Source: Prolixibacteraceae bacterium (lineage in GTDB: Bacteria > Bacteroidota > Bacteroidia > Bacteroidales > Prolixibacteraceae). Taken from it: a stretch of 11,472 nucleotides of DNA. Position 1 is the stretch's first letter. Every line of letters starts with the position of its first letter. The notes under the pieces were generated by a model. It saw nothing but the letters and a program-made list of their open reading frames with translations, made no database searches and was not told the DNA's origin. Shown in pieces: positions 7,082 to 11,472 of the stretch. The DNA lies in assembly GCA_017998095.1 (NCBI GenBank), contig JAGODU010000132.1, forward strand, positions 1 to 11,472, given 5' to 3'. Made by a program: the position numbers and the translations under genes.

Positions 7082-7111
7082 TATTCTTTTCTAAAATCAA
7101 AATTATTTAAA

Positions 7112-8359
7112 ATGGCAGTAATTAAACCATTTAAGGGGCTAAGGCCTTTAAAAGATCTGGTCTCTAAAGTTGCATCACGCCCATATGATGTATTAAATTC
7201 AGAAGAAGCAAGAGCTGAAGCAGGAGCTAATATTTATTCACTCCTGAGGATAATAAAACCAGAGATTGAATTTCCTGTTGGAACTGATGAACATGATCAA
7301 AAAGTATATGATAAAGCAGTAGAAAATTTTTTGTTATTCCAGAAAAAAGGGTGGCTTGTTCAGGATGAAAAGGATTGTTTTTATATATATGCTCAAACCA
7401 TGAACGGCAGGACTCAATATGGACTTGTAGCATGTGCTTCTGTTGATGATTATTTGAATAATGTAATTAAAAAACATGAATTGACACGGAAAGATAAAGA
7501 AGAAGACAGGATGAAGCATGTTCGTAATACAAATGCAAATATGGAACCGGTTTTCTTTGCTTATCCAGCCGTAAAAGAGATAGATGAAATTGTAAGAAAT
7601 ATTACCGGGCTTGAAGATCCTGAATATAATTTTATTTCGGAAGATGGCTTTGGACATCATTTCTGGGTAATAAAAGATGATAATACAATCAAGAGATTAG
7701 TTGATCTTTTTGCTGAAATACCTTCCACATATGTTGCTGATGGTCATCACAGAACAGCAGCAGCAGCACTTGTGGGTGCTGAAAAACGTAAATTAAACCC
7801 TGATTATAATGGCGATGAAGAATTCAATTATTTTCTTGCTGTTCATTTTCCTGATAATCAACTAAGAATCATTGATTATAACAGAGTAGTTAAAGACCTG
7901 AATGGATTAACAGTAAAAGAACTTGTTGAAAAGCTAGAAGAAGATTTTTCAGTTGAAAAATTGGGTAGTGACATTTATAAACCTGATCAGCTTCATACAT
8001 TCAGCATGTATTTATCCGGTAACTGGTACAAGCTTGTCGCAAAAGAAGGACGTTATAATGATAATGATCCGATTGGGGTACTTGATGTAACAGTACTTTC
8101 TAATCTGGTACTTGATAAAATTCTTGGAATTAAAGATTTAAGAACAGATAAGAGAATCGATTTTGTTGGTGGGATCAGAGGTTTAGGAGAACTTTCAAAG
8201 AGAGTTGATAGCGGAGAAATGGCTGTTGCATTTGCATTATATCCTGTTTCAATGAAACAGCTTATTAATATTGCCGACTCTGGTAATATAATGCCTCCAA
8301 AAACAACTTGGTTTGAACCTAAGTTGAGATCTGGGTTGGTTATACACAAGCTTGATTAA
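7112..8359 (+). CDS. DUF1015 family protein
   Basis: This is a full-length DUF1015 (COG4198) protein of 415 residues with no signal peptide, so cytoplasmic. Recognisable motifs are the N-terminal PFKGLRP...ASRPYDV (6-27), HELTRKDKEEDR (122-133), the signature ADGHHRTAAA (209-218), and the C-terminal TTWFEPKLRSGL (398-409). The family has no firmly assigned reaction that I know of. Genes of the family are repeatedly found with serC and serA in Bacteroidota and Firmicutes and were once annotated as ParB-like. The DGHHR segment resembles the active-site region of ParB/Srx-fold proteins, a group that includes the archaeal free serine kinase SerK. A role in serine/phosphoserine metabolism is therefore plausible but inferred. 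It lies 71 bp after serC, with a terminator between. The ATG at 7112 gives the usual MAVIKPF start. Confidence 0.93.
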   Translation: MAVIKPFKGLRPLKDLVSKVASRPYDVLNSEEARAEAGANIYSLLRIIKPEIEFPVGTDEHDQKVYDKAVENFLLFQKKGWLVQDEKDCFYIYAQTMNGRTQYGLVACASVDDYLNNVIKKHELTRKDKEEDRMKHVRNTNANMEPVFFAYPAVKEIDEIVRNITGLEDPEYNFISEDGFGHHFWVIKDDNTIKRLVDLFAEIPSTYVADGHHRTAAAALVGAEKRKLNPDYNGDEEFNYFLAVHFPDNQLRIIDYNRVVKDLNGLTVKELVEKLEEDFSVEKLGSDIYKPDQLHTFSMYLSGNWYKLVAKEGRYNDNDPIGVLDVTVLSNLVLDKILGIKDLRTDKRIDFVGGIRGLGELSKRVDSGEMAVAFALYPVSMKQLINIADSGNIMPPKTTWFEPKLRSGLVIHKLD

Positions 8360-8375
8360 TAATTATCTACATAAT

Positions 8376-8410
8376 AAATAAACCCGGAAATAAAGGCCGG
8401 GTTTATTTTT
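8376..8410. terminator. Bidirectional terminator between DUF1015 and M28 genes
   Basis: AAATAAACCCGG (8376-8387), a 9-nt loop and CCGGGTTTATTT (8397-8408) form a perfect 12-bp stem with a T-run on the plus-strand side. It lies between the convergent stop codons (8359 and 8412) and probably serves both transcripts. The minus-strand T-tract is weaker. Confidence 0.8.
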
Positions 8411-8411
8411 A

Positions 8412-9395
8412 TCAATTATTTTGAAGTAGAATTGCACAAGAAAGTTTAGTTATTTCTCTGCAATATTCAAAATTACAGTTTTTAGCAAAATCATTTTTGG
8501 TATGATAATAAGCATCTTCAGTATAACTAATAAAAAACAATGCTTTATATCCCCAAATCCAAAAAGAATAACTATCACTGGCATTTGAATATGTGTTATC
8601 GTTGACGGTTGAAAGTTCAGTAAATTTATTGGCAAGTTCATCAGCTTCTAAGTACAAACCTACAGAATTGTCATAGTCAATAATATTTACTTTCCACGTT
8701 GACTTTTCATTTGATGGTTCGTAAGCAATCATATCTTCATTTAACATTAACTTTATTGCTTCCCCTTTTTGAGAAGCTTTCATTGCATAGTCGTTGCTAC
8801 CATATAAACCAATTTCTTCAGCAGCAAAAGCAATGAATTTGATAGTTGATTTTGGAGTATATTTCTTAAGCTTCATTATTCTTGCTATTTCAACAACAGC
8901 AGCAACTCCACTTGCATTATCGTGAGCTCCCGGTGCCTTTTCCATAGGATCAGGTTCGTACGCAAAAGAATCGTAATGAGCTCCAAGAATGCAAATGCTA
9001 TCCGGACTAACCATTCCTTCGATAGAGGCAATTACATTATATTGCCAGGTTGAATATTCAGGAAGATAAAATGAATCAAGATATGAATTTTGATAACCAA
9101 TAGATTTGAATTTATTTTGAATGTCGATAGCTATTTCTTTTCGGTTATCACATAAAGCAAATCTCGTAACTTTATCCTGAAGCCAGATTACATTAGATTC
9201 CAGACTGTCTGAATTGATATCATTAATAAATTCGGAAATAAAAACTTCTTCAGCGTCTTTATTTATTAAAGGATCATCTTTCTCGCAGGAATAAACTATA
9301 AAAAGAAATGAAATAGCCAGAAAAAATGATTTCAAGGAAACGATATAGCCTTTCTTAATAGCAAGAATTTTTATTTCACTTAATAGGGAATCCAT
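8412..9395 (-). CDS. M28 family zinc metallopeptidase, surface lipoprotein
   Basis: This is a family M28 peptidase, most likely an aminopeptidase with two zinc ions. All expected ligands are visible: His140 in GAHYDS, bridging Asp159 in GAHDNASG, Glu194 after the general-base Glu193 in AAEEIGL, Asp221 in NEDM, and His298 in YYHTKND. A hydrophobic signal (about 23-36) ends in IVYSC with lipid-acceptor Cys37. The following EKDD resembles the acidic lipoprotein export signal of Bacteroidota, suggesting display on the outer cell surface. The N-terminus before the signal is unusually long for a lipoprotein, and an in-frame TTG at 9335-9333 would give the more typical MKSFFLAISF. It is the second gene of an operon, 8 bp after the GH127 stop codon. 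Substrate cannot be read from sequence; glutaminyl cyclases share this fold and are a less likely alternative. Confidence 0.9.
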   Translation of the reverse strand: MDSLLSEIKILAIKKGYIVSLKSFFLAISFLFIVYSCEKDDPLINKDAEEVFISEFINDINSDSLESNVIWLQDKVTRFALCDNRKEIAIDIQNKFKSIGYQNSYLDSFYLPEYSTWQYNVIASIEGMVSPDSICILGAHYDSFAYEPDPMEKAPGAHDNASGVAAVVEIARIMKLKKYTPKSTIKFIAFAAEEIGLYGSNDYAMKASQKGEAIKLMLNEDMIAYEPSNEKSTWKVNIIDYDNSVGLYLEADELANKFTELSTVNDNTYSNASDSYSFWIWGYKALFFISYTEDAYYHTKNDFAKNCNFEYCREITKLSCAILLQNN

Positions 9396-9403
9396 ATAAA
9401 TAA

Positions 9404-11344
9404 TTAATTTTTAATTTTTTCAACCCAAACCTTCATCTTACCAATACCTCTGTTTGACCATGTATAATAAGGTATCATTGTAATTTCTTTTCCATTGATT
9501 GAGCCTTTTAATGCTTGAACTTTTTCTTTGATAACAGTTTTTTCTTCTGGGGTGAGAATAATATTCTCAGGGATAGAAATTCCAGAAATATCATTATTAT
9601 CTGCATCTTCAATGCAATAAACAACAGGACCTCTTTCGAAAGCAACTTTTCCTAAGTTGGAAGCTACTTTTTCATTTGTAGTCACCATTCTGACATTCAT
9701 TGGAATATTAACTTCAATGTTATCATTTGGTGACCATTCTTTGTTGATTTCAATATACCCTTTGTCAACATCTGCAATTTTCTTTTCTCCGTTAACAGAC
9801 AAAGTAATATATCCATTATTGTTATCTGTATATTCATATAAATTGCCTGGTAGAACCTGATTTTGAGCCCAGCCAGGTATGCGTATTTTTACTGTGAAAT
9901 TGCTTTTGTTTTCAGGTGTTACTTTGAGTTTTATATTGCCATTCCATGGATAATCAGTCTTTTGAGAAACTTTTATTTTTTTTCCGTTTATTTCTGTTTC
10001 AGCATCATTCGAAATAAAAAGATTAACAAATAAAGTATCTTTTTGTATTGAGTAAATTAATCCGTGAATTGAAGGGATGAATCTAATTAAGTTTGTCGGA
10101 CAACAAGAACAATCGAACCAGGGAGATCGTGTGCATGAACCATGATTGAATTTATATTTTCCATCTGATTCAAGAGGATTAGGATAAAAGAATTTATTAC
10201 CGCTAATTGAAATACCTGCTATCAGACCATTATAAAGTGATCTTTCTATTATGTCATAATATTTTGAATCACCTGTAAGTTGAAATAATCTTTGATTCCA
10301 ATATACATTGCCTATTGCAGCACAGGTTTCATTATAGGAAGTCAGATTCGGTAAATCATAATCATCACCAAAAGCCTCACCATCGTGCCTTGAACCAATT
10401 CCACCTGTTATATACATTTTTTTATTTACCATATTATCCCAGATAGCATTTACGGCATTTAAATAAGAATTGTCTTTATAAATAGCTGCTATATCTGTCA
10501 TGCCTGCGTACATGTAAACTGCCCTTACCGCATGTCCTACTGCTTCCTTTTGCATTGTAACAGGAATATGATCCTGGCTATAAGCCCCATAAAGTTTATG
10601 AGTTGTTGAGTCCCCTCTTAAGTCGAGATAAAATTTTGCCAGTTCAAGATATTTTTCGTTTTTAGTAATATTATAAAGCTTTATAAGTCCTGTTTCTACA
10701 ATTTGATGTCCGGGTGGTATTTGTAATTTGTCTTTACCGAAATTATTTACAAGAAGGTCAGCATTTTTAATAGCTATATCAAGCATATTTCTTTTGCCAG
10801 TAGCCCAAAAATGAGCAGCAGCTGCTTCAAACAAATGACCGCTGTTATAAAGTTCGTGATTTGTAATTTCAAATTCCCATCTGTTAGGCGATGGATTAGC
10901 CCATGGAGCAGGAGGATTCATTTTATCGATTGTAATCCAGGTAGTGAGGTATCCATCTGGCTCCTGACCAGTTTTTATGATATCAATCATTGAGTCGAGG
11001 TATGTGTCAAGCTTGGGGTCAGGACTACTGATAAGAGAATACGATGCACCTTCAATAATTTTATATAGATCAGTATCATCAAAAGGCATTTTACCCCTTG
11101 TTTTGCCTTCTTTTTTACCTCCAGCAATTAGGAAATTTTCCATTCTTCCTTCCTCATCACATTTGTTAAAAGAAAAACTGATTGTGGTATCTTGTACCAC
11201 CTTTATTTTAGGTAACCAAAAGTTATCATTGATAACTACTTTTTTTATGTCAACTGCTGAAATAGGATAATCAGAATACTTCTTTTCCTTATCCGAACAA
11301 CTAATTATGGCAAGTAATGTCAACAGAAATAAAATTCTCTTCAT
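9404..11344 (-). CDS. GH127-type beta-L-arabinofuranosidase lipoprotein (DUF1680)
   Basis: This glycoside hydrolase of the DUF1680 clan (GH127, or possibly the related GH146) would release L-arabinose from beta-linked arabinofuranosides. Characterised GH127 enzymes act on hydroxyproline-linked arabino-oligosaccharides of plant cell-wall proteins. Catalytic and zinc positions of the family are intact: acid/base-type Glu323 in RHDGEAFG, Glu339 and Cys341 in YNETCAA, and Cys414-Cys415 in CSCCPTN, one of them the cysteine nucleophile. They sit within a few residues of their places in the Bifidobacterium HypBA1 enzyme as I remember them. An (alpha/alpha) barrel precedes C-terminal beta domains. 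The signal MKRILFLLTLLAIISC makes Cys16 the lipid anchor; SDKEKK after it is a weak surface signal. At 646 residues it is of usual length. It is first gene of an operon with the M28 peptidase. A weak -7-like TATCTTGG lies at 11365-11358. Confidence 0.93.
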   Translation of the reverse strand: MKRILFLLTLLAIISCSDKEKKYSDYPISAVDIKKVVINDNFWLPKIKVVQDTTISFSFNKCDEEGRMENFLIAGGKKEGKTRGKMPFDDTDLYKIIEGASYSLISSPDPKLDTYLDSMIDIIKTGQEPDGYLTTWITIDKMNPPAPWANPSPNRWEFEITNHELYNSGHLFEAAAAHFWATGKRNMLDIAIKNADLLVNNFGKDKLQIPPGHQIVETGLIKLYNITKNEKYLELAKFYLDLRGDSTTHKLYGAYSQDHIPVTMQKEAVGHAVRAVYMYAGMTDIAAIYKDNSYLNAVNAIWDNMVNKKMYITGGIGSRHDGEAFGDDYDLPNLTSYNETCAAIGNVYWNQRLFQLTGDSKYYDIIERSLYNGLIAGISISGNKFFYPNPLESDGKYKFNHGSCTRSPWFDCSCCPTNLIRFIPSIHGLIYSIQKDTLFVNLFISNDAETEINGKKIKVSQKTDYPWNGNIKLKVTPENKSNFTVKIRIPGWAQNQVLPGNLYEYTDNNNGYITLSVNGEKKIADVDKGYIEINKEWSPNDNIEVNIPMNVRMVTTNEKVASNLGKVAFERGPVVYCIEDADNNDISGISIPENIILTPEEKTVIKEKVQALKGSINGKEITMIPYYTWSNRGIGKMKVWVEKIKN

Positions 11345-11357
11345 TATTTTTTTCGAA

Positions 11358-11365
11358 CCAAGATA
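11358..11365 (-). promoter_or_regulatory. Weak candidate promoter for the GH127-M28 operon
   Basis: On the minus strand TATCTTGG partly matches TAnnTTTG, with a TTG about 23 bases upstream of it. Transcription would start only about 8 nt before the GH127 ATG at 11344. No operator was recognised. Confidence 0.25.
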
Positions 11366-11454
11366 TAAAAGATTTTAAAAAGAAAATGCAATTACATAAA
11401 AGCTTTAAATAATAATTTAATTTTCTTAGTTTTATGTTTAAATAAATAACCTAA

Positions 11455-11472
11455 ATGAAAGCAATATTTTAT
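11455..11472 (+). CDS. Possible start of a divergent gene, cut by the window edge
   Basis: An ATG at 11455 opens a frame reading MKAIFY up to the window end. A -7-like TATGTTTA at 11433-11440 (7 of 8 to TAnnTTTG) lies 14 bases upstream, and the MK start is typical. Only six codons are visible, so neither the gene nor its product can be confirmed. Confidence 0.35.

Noticed and set aside
7334..7660. 108-codon minus-strand reading frame inside the DUF1015 gene
   Set aside because: The opposite strand encodes conserved DUF1015 motifs. The antisense product has no recognisable domain.

Overview
The window looks like a piece of chromosome from a low-GC member of the Bacteroidota, probably in or near the Bacteroidales/Marinilabiliales. 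The evidence is AT-rich sequence, no Shine-Dalgarno-like sites before the starts, promoter -7 elements of the TAnnTTTG type, lipoproteins with acidic residues after the lipid cysteine, and typical Bacteroidota families (DUF1015 beside serC, GH127/DUF1680). No mobile element, tRNA, rRNA or CRISPR array was seen.

Layout: 1-529 is non-coding and holds a promoter-plus-terminator pair that could make a small RNA of about 95 nt. Then come clpB (+, 530-3118), an orphan histidine phosphotransfer (Hpt) protein (-, 3143-3490) sharing a bidirectional terminator with clpB, gcvT (+, 3645-4727), and an unrecognised exported protein with an internal duplication (-, 4731-5570), convergent with gcvT. A 399-bp regulatory gap follows. 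It holds a good promoter, a 28-codon leader ORF ending Ser-Cys-Arg-Ser-Cys-Ser, and a hairpin, and leads into serC (+, 5970-7040). After a strong terminator comes a DUF1015 gene (+, 7112-8359). Last is a minus-strand two-gene operon: a GH127 beta-L-arabinofuranosidase lipoprotein (9404-11344) followed by an M28 metallopeptidase lipoprotein (8412-9395). A divergent gene may begin at 11455.

How the genes fit together: gcvT (glycine cleavage), serC (phosphoserine aminotransferase) and the DUF1015 protein point to serine/glycine/one-carbon metabolism. serA, often found between serC and DUF1015 in this phylum, is absent. The glycosidase-peptidase pair would suit attack on arabinosylated, hydroxyproline-rich plant cell-wall proteins; this is inference. 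The most interesting signal is the serC leader, which looks like a peptide-based attenuator sensing serine and/or cysteine charging.
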